Below the pieces are notes generated by a model. The model did not search any database, was not told the origin of the DNA, and was given only the letters and a program-made list of their open reading frames with translations. From Erysipelotrichia bacterium (GTDB lineage: Bacteria; Bacillota_I; Bacilli_A; Erysipelotrichales; Erysipelotrichaceae): DNA of 20,353 nt. The stretch is from the NCBI GenBank assembly GCA_009916335.1, contig SAAR01000023.1, forward strand, positions 1 through 20,353, in the 5' to 3' direction. The translations under genes and the position numbers were made by a program. This document shows positions 14,515-20,353 of this stretch, one piece after another; position 1 is the first letter of the stretch; every line of letters starts with the position of its first letter.

Positions 14515-16246
14515 GAAAGGGTTGTTTAGTGTTTGGCATACCACCACTCATACCAATATTTCCATAGGTTGTTAAATTACTACTTAATACAATATCTGCT
14601 AATGCACTACCTCCATTTGCTTGATATGCATATTGATTTGTGCTATTCACTAAATTTCCACCTAAATAAATTGTATATGTGTCATTCAATGTTAATGTAT
14701 CAGTTGAAATAACAACATTATTAAATGCTTTAATCGCCGTTACACCAACTACTACATTGCCTTTTTGATCACTAAGATAAAGTGTTGTATTGGTGTTTTG
14801 CATGGTATCAAGTGCAATCATTAAACTATTTTGAGTTGATGATGCAGAAGGCATCATTGCCATACCAGATGTACCAACAGCAATTAGTGTTCCTTTATTC
14901 ATCACACAATCATTCTCATAATCTAAAGCACCATTCCCTTCATTATCTGAACCCATAACAATCAAAACACCATCGTTCATAGTAATACTTCCATTACTAT
15001 CTACCCCATCACCATAAGCATCAATATAAATCGTTCCTCCATTAATATTGATTTGATATTCACTAGTACGATCACTCGTAGCATTCATACCATCATCACT
15101 AGCACATAACGAAATAGCTCCACTATCAATAGTAATCGTCGCCCCTTCTAATCCTTCATAGCTTTGCGTAACATTAATGTTGGCATCACTAGCAAACAAA
15201 TCAAGAGCCGCATGTATCCCATCATCATCACTAGCTATCGTATAAGTACCTCCTTTAATATGAATACTAGCATCACTATGAATCGCATCATCTACACAAG
15301 ATAATGTATAAGTTCCACCTTCTATGATTATTTCTTGCTTAGCTTTAATTCCTTTCATACTAATCTTATCTGTTTCATCATAATCGCTAAAATCATTAAA
15401 ATAAACATTTGTGCCACTTACACTATTCACACTACCTCCACCACAAGTGATCGAAAAGGTTCCCGCATAGATAGTAAGGTAACTTGCTGATTGAATTCCA
15501 TCTTGTGCAGCATTTAATACAAAAGTTCCCTTTTCAATTATTAATTCACCATTTTCAGTTTCGGCAGTTGTTACTATAGCATCACCACTTGCATTGATAT
15601 GATAACTACCTTTACGAACCATTAAACAATCTTTGCTTTTAATACCATCGTTTTGAGCAATAATTTTATAATTTCCTTCCATCATTTTCAAAGTATCTTT
15701 ACACTGAATTCCATTCTTATAATTCGCATGAAGCACTAACTTACCTGTTCCATTAAAGGTTAAATCATCTTTACTAAAGATAGCTGCACTAGTTTCATTA
15801 CTATCTTGTTGATAAACATTACCATCACTGATTATATTTTTACTACCTTTAGGTAAGGAAATAATCGTCTTTTTCGCATTTTTCACATAAATAGGTGAAT
15901 AATCTTCACAGTGAATCGTAGCGTTCAATAAGATGATGCGTACTACCTCTTCACTACTCACCTCAACAATCACACTCCCATTAGTCAATATTCCACTTAA
16001 TACATAAGTCCCACCTTCTTTAATATACACATTCTCATCTACTTTATTTAGATTGATTTTTGTATATGTTTCATTCTCATAATCAAGATAATAATCATCT
16101 TCATCATAGATTGATAAATCGCTATTCTCACTTGTCATTGTTGCTTTTGTTTCCCCTTTATTTCCTTCATTACTACAGCCTGTTAAAAATGCAAGCAATA
16201 ACATCAAACTTGTACAAAGTGTCCACACTCTTTTTTTATAAACCAT
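14510..16246 (-). CDS. Cthe_2159-type carbohydrate-binding beta-helix lipoprotein
   Basis: 578 residues from ATG at 16246 (a GTG one codon earlier is the alternative). A lipoprotein signal is evident: basic KKRVW, a hydrophobic core, lipobox LTGC with the lipidated Cys at about residue 24, then a charged spacer rich in D/E/S/T. The body is a long run of short beta-type repeats with recurring acidic turns: DGI near 200, DAI 222, DGI 249, DDAI 319, DDDGI 340, EGL 364, DDGM 384, GDGVD 412, each followed by a hydrophobic strand and often GGT. This is the PF14262 (Cthe_2159) pattern, a right-handed beta helix shown in Clostridium thermocellum to bind cellulose and pectin-like polymers, with calcium sites at acidic turns. 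It is third in an operon with VTC-type and DUF4956 genes and starts inside the DUF4956 gene end. It is predicted to be anchored outside the cell. Confidence 0.87.
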   Translation of the reverse strand: MVYKKRVWTLCTSLMLLLAFLTGCSNEGNKGETKATMTSENSDLSIYDEDDYYLDYENETYTKINLNKVDENVYIKEGGTYVLSGILTNGSVIVEVSSEEVVRIILLNATIHCEDYSPIYVKNAKKTIISLPKGSKNIISDGNVYQQDSNETSAAIFSKDDLTFNGTGKLVLHANYKNGIQCKDTLKMMEGNYKIIAQNDGIKSKDCLMVRKGSYHINASGDAIVTTAETENGELIIEKGTFVLNAAQDGIQSASYLTIYAGTFSITCGGGSVNSVSGTNVYFNDFSDYDETDKISMKGIKAKQEIIIEGGTYTLSCVDDAIHSDASIHIKGGTYTIASDDDGIHAALDLFASDANINVTQSYEGLEGATITIDSGAISLCASDDGMNATSDRTSEYQININGGTIYIDAYGDGVDSNGSITMNDGVLIVMGSDNEGNGALDYENDCVMNKGTLIAVGTSGMAMMPSASSTQNSLMIALDTMQNTNTTLYLSDQKGNVVVGVTAIKAFNNVVISTDTLTLNDTYTIYLGGNLVNSTNQYAYQANGGSALADIVLSSNLTTYGNIGMSGGMPNTKQPFH

Positions 16247-16910
16247 CACTTATCGCCTGCCTTTTTGCACATACAATCATTAAATTCCCATTTCGACAAC
16301 GTAATTCATCAATCATCTGCTTTTCTAACTTTAAATTTCTTAACTGAATATGATAAATGACTTCAATCATACTTCCCATCTGTATCGTTTTTACACGAAT
16401 TAATTCCGCTTTAATCGTATATGTTAAAAATATATCATCAAAAATTTGTGTATAATCTAAATTTTCTGGAATAATAATTTTTAGTTCTTTGTCATGTTGA
16501 TTCTCGTCAGCGAATTTACTTCTAAACAATAGTAAAGAAACAAAAGATACAATAATACCAATAAAGATAGCAAATGTCAAAAAGCCCATTCCCACTGCTA
16601 GTCCAATTGCCATCGAAAAAAAGATAGCTACAATCTCACGACTACTTCCTGGTACAGAACGAAAGCGAACAAGGGAAAAAGCCCCCACCACTGCTACTCC
16701 TGTACCTAAATTACCATTAACCATCATAATAACAAACGATACTAACATTGGTAAAATAGCAAGTGTAACCGTAAAGTTTTTAGAATAATTCCCTTGTTTT
16801 TGATAAACGTAGGCAATGATAATTCCCAGCATTAATGATGTTAGTGTACACCATAAACCACTCATAACATTCAAGCCATTACTAACATCACCTATTACAC
16901 TTGTAAACAT
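16236..16910 (-). CDS. DUF4956 membrane protein
   Basis: 224 residues with AAGGAGG nine bases before ATG. Hydrophobic segments at about 13-36, 46-64, 70-80, 92-108 and 110-129 make a four- to five-pass membrane domain. The loop GAFSLVRFRSVPGSSREIVA (about 77-96) and the following SMAIGLAVGMGFL are the conserved signature of DUF4956. The C-terminal 95 residues are soluble (KIIIPENLDYTQIFDDIFLT and onward) and should face the cytoplasm. The gene overlaps the upstream VTC-type gene by 16 bases and the lipoprotein gene by 11, so the three are almost certainly translated together. The function is not established; the constant partnership with VTC-type proteins suggests a membrane channel or anchor for a polymer-making enzyme (inference). 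Confidence 0.88.
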   Translation of the reverse strand: MFTSVIGDVSNGLNVMSGLWCTLTSLMLGIIIAYVYQKQGNYSKNFTVTLAILPMLVSFVIMMVNGNLGTGVAVVGAFSLVRFRSVPGSSREIVAIFFSMAIGLAVGMGFLTFAIFIGIIVSFVSLLLFRSKFADENQHDKELKIIIPENLDYTQIFDDIFLTYTIKAELIRVKTIQMGSMIEVIYHIQLRNLKLEKQMIDELRCRNGNLMIVCAKRQAISDGL

Positions 16911-17605
16911 GATTTGTTTCCTCCTTCATTTAACATCATATTTTCATAAATTCTTCCATATTTCGAAAAAGAAACAGGATATATTTTTAAATCAGATAAA
17001 AGTGTACTTAGCCATAAAGGATATGCTTGTTTGACTTTGATTTCCATTAAACATTCTCCATCTTTCAATAACAATTCTCCTTCATCTCCATACCTTAAAT
17101 CAAGATGATCAAAGCGACTGCGAATATTAAAATCAAAGGTAATACGCAAACGATGATCCTCTTTTCCTTTATAGGCAAAACGATCATACGCAATAAACAC
17201 CTTTGGTTCAGGTTTATAAAAATTAAGCATATAATTAATTTCTTTGCTTATTTGCGTATCCATCATTAATAAGCAATGATCATTCACTTCCTTATATGAC
17301 ATCTTAACTCTACGCTTATTTACAACCCCTTTACATTTCTTTTTGATTTCTAAAAAAACAGAATCATTTTCTTGAATTACCCCATAACTTCTTAATCTTA
17401 ATTTTTCTTTATACAGAGGTTTCTGCAATGAAGTATTAATTAAATCATAATGATTTGTATCATAATAAATATTACAAATTGTACTTTTATAATATTCATC
17501 TTCAATCATATACATTTGCAATCGTTTCATCAATTCTACATATTTTTCCTTACTTATTAAATATTTCTTTTCCTTTCTTTGCATACACATAATAGTCGGT
17601 TTCAT
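16895..17605 (-). CDS. VTC-domain polyphosphate polymerase-like protein
   Basis: 236 residues forming one triphosphate-tunnel (CYTH/VTC) domain, PF09359. Charged pairs alternate through the chain as in VTC4: RKEKKY (10-15), KEKLRLRSY (66-74), FLEIKKK (84-90), YDRFAY (140-145), RLRITFD (152-158), LMEIKV (186-191) and FSKYGR (213-218). These supply the basic residues lining the tunnel and the metal-binding glutamates, so the fold looks catalytically intact. In yeast, VTC4 builds inorganic polyphosphate from ATP and feeds it through a membrane channel; bacterial VTC-type proteins lack the SPX domain and their product is less certain. GAGGTG lies nine bases ahead of ATG at 17605. It heads an overlapping operon with DUF4956 and the beta-helix lipoprotein. 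Confidence 0.87.
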   Translation of the reverse strand: MKPTIMCMQRKEKKYLISKEKYVELMKRLQMYMIEDEYYKSTICNIYYDTNHYDLINTSLQKPLYKEKLRLRSYGVIQENDSVFLEIKKKCKGVVNKRRVKMSYKEVNDHCLLMMDTQISKEINYMLNFYKPEPKVFIAYDRFAYKGKEDHRLRITFDFNIRSRFDHLDLRYGDEGELLLKDGECLMEIKVKQAYPLWLSTLLSDLKIYPVSFSKYGRIYENMMLNEGGNKSCLQV

Positions 17606-17646
17606 CTTTTTTCACCTCACTGATAGTATAGAGAAAAGAAAAGAAC

Positions 17647-17768
17647 ATTCTATGTTATCAAAGTGAAAATATGATGAATATTATGTTAAAAAAGTGTTAG
17701 AATAACATTTTTGATAAACACCACAAGAAAAAGATGGATCATTCAATATCCATCTAAATATTATGTTA
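17647..17768. repeat. Repeated AATATTATGTTA motif and palindrome upstream of the VTC operon
   Basis: AATATTATGTTA occurs exactly at 17677-17688 and 17757-17768, with the related TATGTTA at 17651-17657. Between them TGTTAGAATAACA (around 17695-17707) is a perfect 5-3-5 palindrome with the same TGTTA/TAACA half-sites. The cluster lies 45-165 bases upstream of the VTC-type gene and could bind a regulator. No confident promoter could be placed here. Confidence 0.45.
17728..17755 (-). terminator. Terminator between the CpXC gene and the VTC operon
   Basis: On the minus strand AGATGGAT, eight-base loop, ATCCATCT, then TTTTCTT. It lies about 130 bases after the CpXC gene and about 120 before the VTC gene; it most likely ends the CpXC transcript. 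Confidence 0.72.
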
Positions 17769-17883
17769 TTTTTTTATATCATGTTTGCATACTTTTTATA
17801 TAATAAGCTTCCCTATATCACTTTTTTTATCTATGCATTATTCTTTTTTATCTTCCCATGCTATTTATTGAGTACAATAAACC

Positions 17884-18408
17884 TTAAATATGGATAAAAC
17901 GTTCTGCCCCTGAATCAATCATCTGATAAAATCTACGTTCTACACCGATTGGTCCTTTTTCACTCTCAAACCAAAGCAAATCATCATCTGCACTTTCAAA
18001 ATAGACTTGTTCGTACTTATTTTTCAAACGTTCCTTAATTTGTTCGATCCCTTCATCTAGTAAACCAAACTCATAAATTAATATCTTTTCTTTTAACTGT
18101 TTTTCATTATATACAATCCGTTTATGAAAATGATGATAGATTTCTAATTCATCTAACTCCTTAATCCAACTTGTTTCCTCATCGACAATCAATGCAATTA
18201 AAAATTTCCGTTTTAGATCACAATACAAAAAAGGATAATAAAAAGTCGTTAATTCCCCACATTTACTACATTTCCTAGTAAAGAAAGCTTCCTCTAAAAT
18301 TAATTTTTTTAATGATTTTTCATTTTCCGCATGGACAACACTTTCGCATTTAATCGCCCATATACTTTCACATTTTGAACATTGAATCTCATACATTTTA
18401 CTTTTCAT
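17884..18408 (-). CDS. CpXC-motif (zinc-ribbon) protein
   Basis: 174 residues. The N-terminal 65 residues hold CSKC (10-13), C21, CSKC (47-50) with CGEL, and C63, the arrangement of the CpXC family (PF14353), a presumed metal-binding module with a helix between two C-x-x-C knuckles. The rest is soluble, rich in Glu/Lys, and not recognised beyond the family. No Shine-Dalgarno sequence precedes the ATG; instead a strong extended -10 promoter is positioned so that transcription should begin at or next to the A of the start codon, which fits a leaderless message. The second ATG at codon 5 also lacks a ribosome site. It is monocistronic, with a terminator about 130 bases downstream. Its function is unknown. 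Confidence 0.78.
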   Translation of the reverse strand: MKSKMYEIQCSKCESIWAIKCESVVHAENEKSLKKLILEEAFFTRKCSKCGELTTFYYPFLYCDLKRKFLIALIVDEETSWIKELDELEIYHHFHKRIVYNEKQLKEKILIYEFGLLDEGIEQIKERLKNKYEQVYFESADDDLLWFESEKGPIGVERRFYQMIDSGAERFIHI

Positions 18409-18414
18409 ACTAAC

Positions 18415-18442
18415 ATGATAGCATATTCACTTTGATTATCAA
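18415..18442 (-). promoter_or_regulatory. Promoter placed directly at the CpXC start codon
   Basis: On the minus strand TTGATA (18442-18437), 16-base spacer ending TGC, TATCAT (18420-18415): an extended -10 promoter. Six bases separate the -10 box from the A of ATG at 18408, so the predicted start site coincides with the first codon. Confidence 0.68.
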
Positions 18443-18465
18443 CTTTTATACTCAAAAATTTCACT

Positions 18466-18488
18466 AAAAAAGAGGTGCATACACCTCT
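18466..18488 (-). terminator. Terminator after pgi
   Basis: On the minus strand AGAGGTG, TATG loop, CACCTCT, followed by TTTTT. It lies eight bases after the pgi stop codon. Confidence 0.88.
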
Positions 18489-18496
18489 CAATCGCT

Positions 18497-19771
18497 TTAG
18501 TTTTTACCTAATCGTTTAAACATGTTTTTCTTGTATACTTCTACTCCTGGTTGATTGAATGGGTTAATATCAATCATGTAACAAGACATTGCACAAGCTC
18601 TAAAGAAGAAGTAGCATAAGTAACCAAATGTTTTAGCACTCATATCAGGAGCGATAATCATTAAGTTAGGAACATTTCCTGTTATTTCATGTGCTTCTAA
18701 TGTTCCTTGCATTGCCATCTTATTTACCCAATCAACACTTTTACCAGCTAAATAATTCATACCGTCTGCATTTTCTTCATCATTTGGAAAAACAAGATCT
18801 TCGATTGGTTTTTCAAACAACACTAATGTTTCATATAACATTTTCTTCCCATCTTGCACAAACTGTCCCAATGAATGTAAATCTGTTGAGAATGTTGCAC
18901 TACAAGGTAAGATTCCTTTTCCATCTTTTCCTTCTGATTCACCAAACAACTGTTTCCACCATTCTGCCAACATTGTCGTATTTAAATCATAGCTAACAAA
19001 CATTTCAGCATCTTTTCCCTGTTTTTCAAGGATTCTTCTAGCAACTCCATAAGCATATGCACTATTTTTTGTTAAATCTGGTGTCGCAAAATCATTGTAT
19101 GCTTCTTTTACCCCACTCATTAGTTCATCAATACTAATACCAGCAACCGCAATTGGAAATAATCCTACTGCAGTAATCACAGAGAAACGTCCTCCAATAT
19201 CATCAGGAATTGCAAACGTTGTATACCCTTCCTTACCTGCAATATCATGTAATGTACCTTTTACTTTATCCGTTGTCGCAAAAATACGTTTTTTTGCTTC
19301 TTCTTTACCATACTCGTTTTCCATAAACCGTTTCAACAAACGGAAAGCCAACGCTGTTTCTGTTGTTGTTCCTGATTTAGAAATCACATTCACACAAACT
19401 TCTTTTCCTTCTAAATACTTTAACACCTGTGCAATATATGTAGAAGAAAATGTATTTCCCACAAATAAAATTTCTGGTTTTTTATCTGCATATAAACCAT
19501 TAATCATTTCAATGGCTGCACGAGCCCCTAAATAAGAACCCCCAATTCCACAAACAACAAACACATCACAGTTTTCTCTAACATAGGCAGCACTTGTTTT
19601 CATTAGTGCAAATTCTTCTTGATCATAAGTATTACACCAATCTACCCAACCTAAGAAGTCATTCCCCTTACCAGTTTTATTCATGATTGCTTCATGTAAT
19701 TCATTTACTTTGTCCTGATAAGATAAAATATCTTCTTGTAAAAATGCATGTGAACTATCAAATTTAATCAT
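18497..19771 (-). CDS. pgi: Glucose-6-phosphate isomerase
   Basis: 424 residues, the compact bacterial form (Bacillus Pgi is about 450). Phosphosugar-binding SIS folds are seen at VCGIGGSYLGARAAIE (73-88) and NVISKSGTTTETALAF (128-143). The PGI signatures DIGGRFSVITAVGLFP (191-206) and NQPGVEVYKKNMF (406-418) are complete; candidate catalytic residues are the glutamates of GESEG (277-281), H299 in TDLHSLGQ and K414. The enzyme interconverts glucose-6-phosphate and fructose-6-phosphate in glycolysis. GGAGGAG lies eight bases before ATG. It is the second gene of a transcript led by the S1-domain gene 33 bases upstream, and has its own terminator. Pgi and the S1 protein YugI are also near neighbours in Bacillus. 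Confidence 0.97.
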   Translation of the reverse strand: MIKFDSSHAFLQEDILSYQDKVNELHEAIMNKTGKGNDFLGWVDWCNTYDQEEFALMKTSAAYVRENCDVFVVCGIGGSYLGARAAIEMINGLYADKKPEILFVGNTFSSTYIAQVLKYLEGKEVCVNVISKSGTTTETALAFRLLKRFMENEYGKEEAKKRIFATTDKVKGTLHDIAGKEGYTTFAIPDDIGGRFSVITAVGLFPIAVAGISIDELMSGVKEAYNDFATPDLTKNSAYAYGVARRILEKQGKDAEMFVSYDLNTTMLAEWWKQLFGESEGKDGKGILPCSATFSTDLHSLGQFVQDGKKMLYETLVLFEKPIEDLVFPNDEENADGMNYLAGKSVDWVNKMAMQGTLEAHEITGNVPNLMIIAPDMSAKTFGYLCYFFFRACAMSCYMIDINPFNQPGVEVYKKNMFKRLGKN

Positions 19772-19804
19772 AACTTTCTCTCCTCCTGTTAAGCAAATAA
19801 AATA

Positions 19805-20158
19805 CTATTTACTCTGTGCTTCTTTTATCCATCGATCCATTTTATCCTCAATACTTTGAAATCCAATAGCCATCTTAGGTAATTTAATCGCTCGATAACT
19901 TCTACGTTTTTCCTTTGATAAATTTGGTTGCAAAGCCTTTAAAGATAATTTATAATGACCACTTTCCTCATCATGCTCCAAAATTTTCACTTTGATTTTT
20001 TGATTCATCGAAAGTAGTTGATGGATATCCTTGATGTAATCTCTTGATATTTCTGATATATGAATTAGCCCATATTGATTCTGATCAAATTTTACAAAAG
20101 CTCCATAAGGCTGAATTCCCGTTATTTCACCTTCTACAATCTGTCCTACCTGATACAT
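19805..20158 (-). CDS. S1-domain RNA-binding protein, CvfD/YugI (general stress protein 13) like
   Basis: 117 residues. An S1 RNA-binding domain covers about residues 1-75: YQVGQIVEGEITGIQPYGAF at the start, then YGLIHISEISRDYIKDIHQL and KIKVKILEHDEESGHYKLSL. A basic linker (SKEKRRSYR) and a short C-terminal segment, GFQSIEDKMDRWIKEAQ, follow, as in CvfD/YugI proteins, which bind RNA and in streptococci affect virulence and stress gene expression. ATG at 20158 is preferred, with GAGGTG nine bases upstream; the longer GTG start at 20170 lies within that ribosome site. It leads the transcript with pgi and is divergent from the NifU-like gene. Confidence 0.88.
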   Translation of the reverse strand: MYQVGQIVEGEITGIQPYGAFVKFDQNQYGLIHISEISRDYIKDIHQLLSMNQKIKVKILEHDEESGHYKLSLKALQPNLSKEKRRSYRAIKLPKMAIGFQSIEDKMDRWIKEAQSK

Positions 20159-20185
20159 ACAAAAGTACACCTCATTTCAGTGTAT

Positions 20186-20219
20186 ATTATAACACATTTC
20201 AATTTGCTTGTGATATAAT
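20186..20219. promoter_or_regulatory. Back-to-back overlapping promoters for the CvfD-like/pgi and NifU-like genes
   Basis: A perfect TATAAT faces each way: minus strand at 20191-20186 for the CvfD-like gene, plus strand at 20214-20219 for the NifU-like gene. Each one's -35 position (ATCACA and AACACA, both weak) touches the other's -10 box, and the two half sequences are near mirror images about a centre at 20202. Both cannot easily be occupied at once. Confidence 0.6.
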
Positions 20220-20239
20220 ATTTAAGCGAGGTGTTGAAA

Positions 20240-20353
20240 GTGGATCAAAAAGAAAAAGAAATTATTGAAGTGATTGAAAAAATCAGACCTTATATGCAAA
20301 GAGATGGTGGAGATGTAGAATTTGTCTCCTTTGAAGATGGTATCGTTTATGTA
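20240..20353 (+). CDS. NifU-like Fe-S scaffold protein, N-terminal part (runs off right edge)
   Basis: The first 38 codons are present. GAGGTG (20228-20233) is followed after six bases by GTG at 20240, chosen as start. The peptide includes EKIRPYMQRDGGDVEFVSFE, followed by DGIVYV, the hallmark opening of the NifU C-terminal (Nfu) domain. The CxxC that holds a transient Fe-S cluster would lie just beyond the window. Proteins of this size in Bacillota (YutI-like, about 75-110 residues) act as Fe-S cluster carriers. It is transcribed divergently from the CvfD-like/pgi transcript. Confidence 0.9.
   Translation, partial: MDQKEKEIIEVIEKIRPYMQRDGGDVEFVSFEDGIVYV

Noticed and set aside
1..20353. CRISPR array, tRNA or rRNA genes, prophage or transposon
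   Set aside because: I saw no regularly spaced repeats, no tRNA-like cloverleaf, no rRNA stretch, and no integrase or transposase signature on either strand.

Overview
The window looks like chromosomal DNA from a low-GC, anaerobic Bacillota, most plausibly an Erysipelotrichia-type gut bacterium. The grounds are very A/T-rich codons, strong GGAGG-type ribosome sites, TTGACA/TATAAT promoters, short T-tailed terminators, and a gene set (RNase J2-like, FtsK/SpoIIIE, YmfF/YmfH, EzrA-like, S4, short Pgi, CvfD/YugI-like) with Bacillus-like neighbourhoods. The lineage call is inference from gene content; no rRNA is present.

Left part (1-2400): the start of an EzrA-like membrane/coiled-coil gene runs off the left edge on the minus strand. 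Next comes a two-gene module, a small DUF6442-like membrane protein translationally coupled to an Xre-type repressor, with a strong promoter and an inverted repeat that could be its operator. Then comes rpsD (ribosomal protein S4) with a strong promoter, a perfect 24-bp tandem duplication abutting the -35 box, and a long structured leader that is probably an S4 autoregulatory element. rpsD ends at a bidirectional terminator shared with a short ssb gene.

Middle left (2400-9120, minus strand): rnjB-like, ftsK, then ymfF and ymfH. The order matches the Bacillus ymfA(rnjB)-spoIIIE-ymfF-ymfH neighbourhood. The RNase J protein has lost several metal-binding residues, as expected for an RNase J2-type paralogue.

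Centre (9120-14515, plus strand): after a 560-bp gap holding a cre-like box, a promoter and a tandem palindromic repeat, there is a three-gene operon. It encodes a 981-residue protein with two tandem HgdC-type ATPase activase domains plus a DUF2229-type Fe-S region, a 412-residue 2-hydroxyacyl-CoA dehydratase-like protein, and a CmpB-type membrane protein. A 20-bp-arm hairpin that spans both convergent stop codons ends this operon and the next.

Right part (14510-17605, minus strand): three overlapping genes encode a VTC-type (polyphosphate polymerase-like) triphosphate-tunnel protein, a DUF4956 membrane protein and a Cthe_2159-type beta-helix lipoprotein. This recurrent but poorly understood cell-surface/polymer module is the best candidate here for an under-described system. 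Beyond it are a CpXC-motif zinc-finger protein with a probable leaderless mRNA, the pgi and CvfD-like genes in one transcript, and the start of a NifU-like gene reading off the right edge from overlapping divergent promoters.
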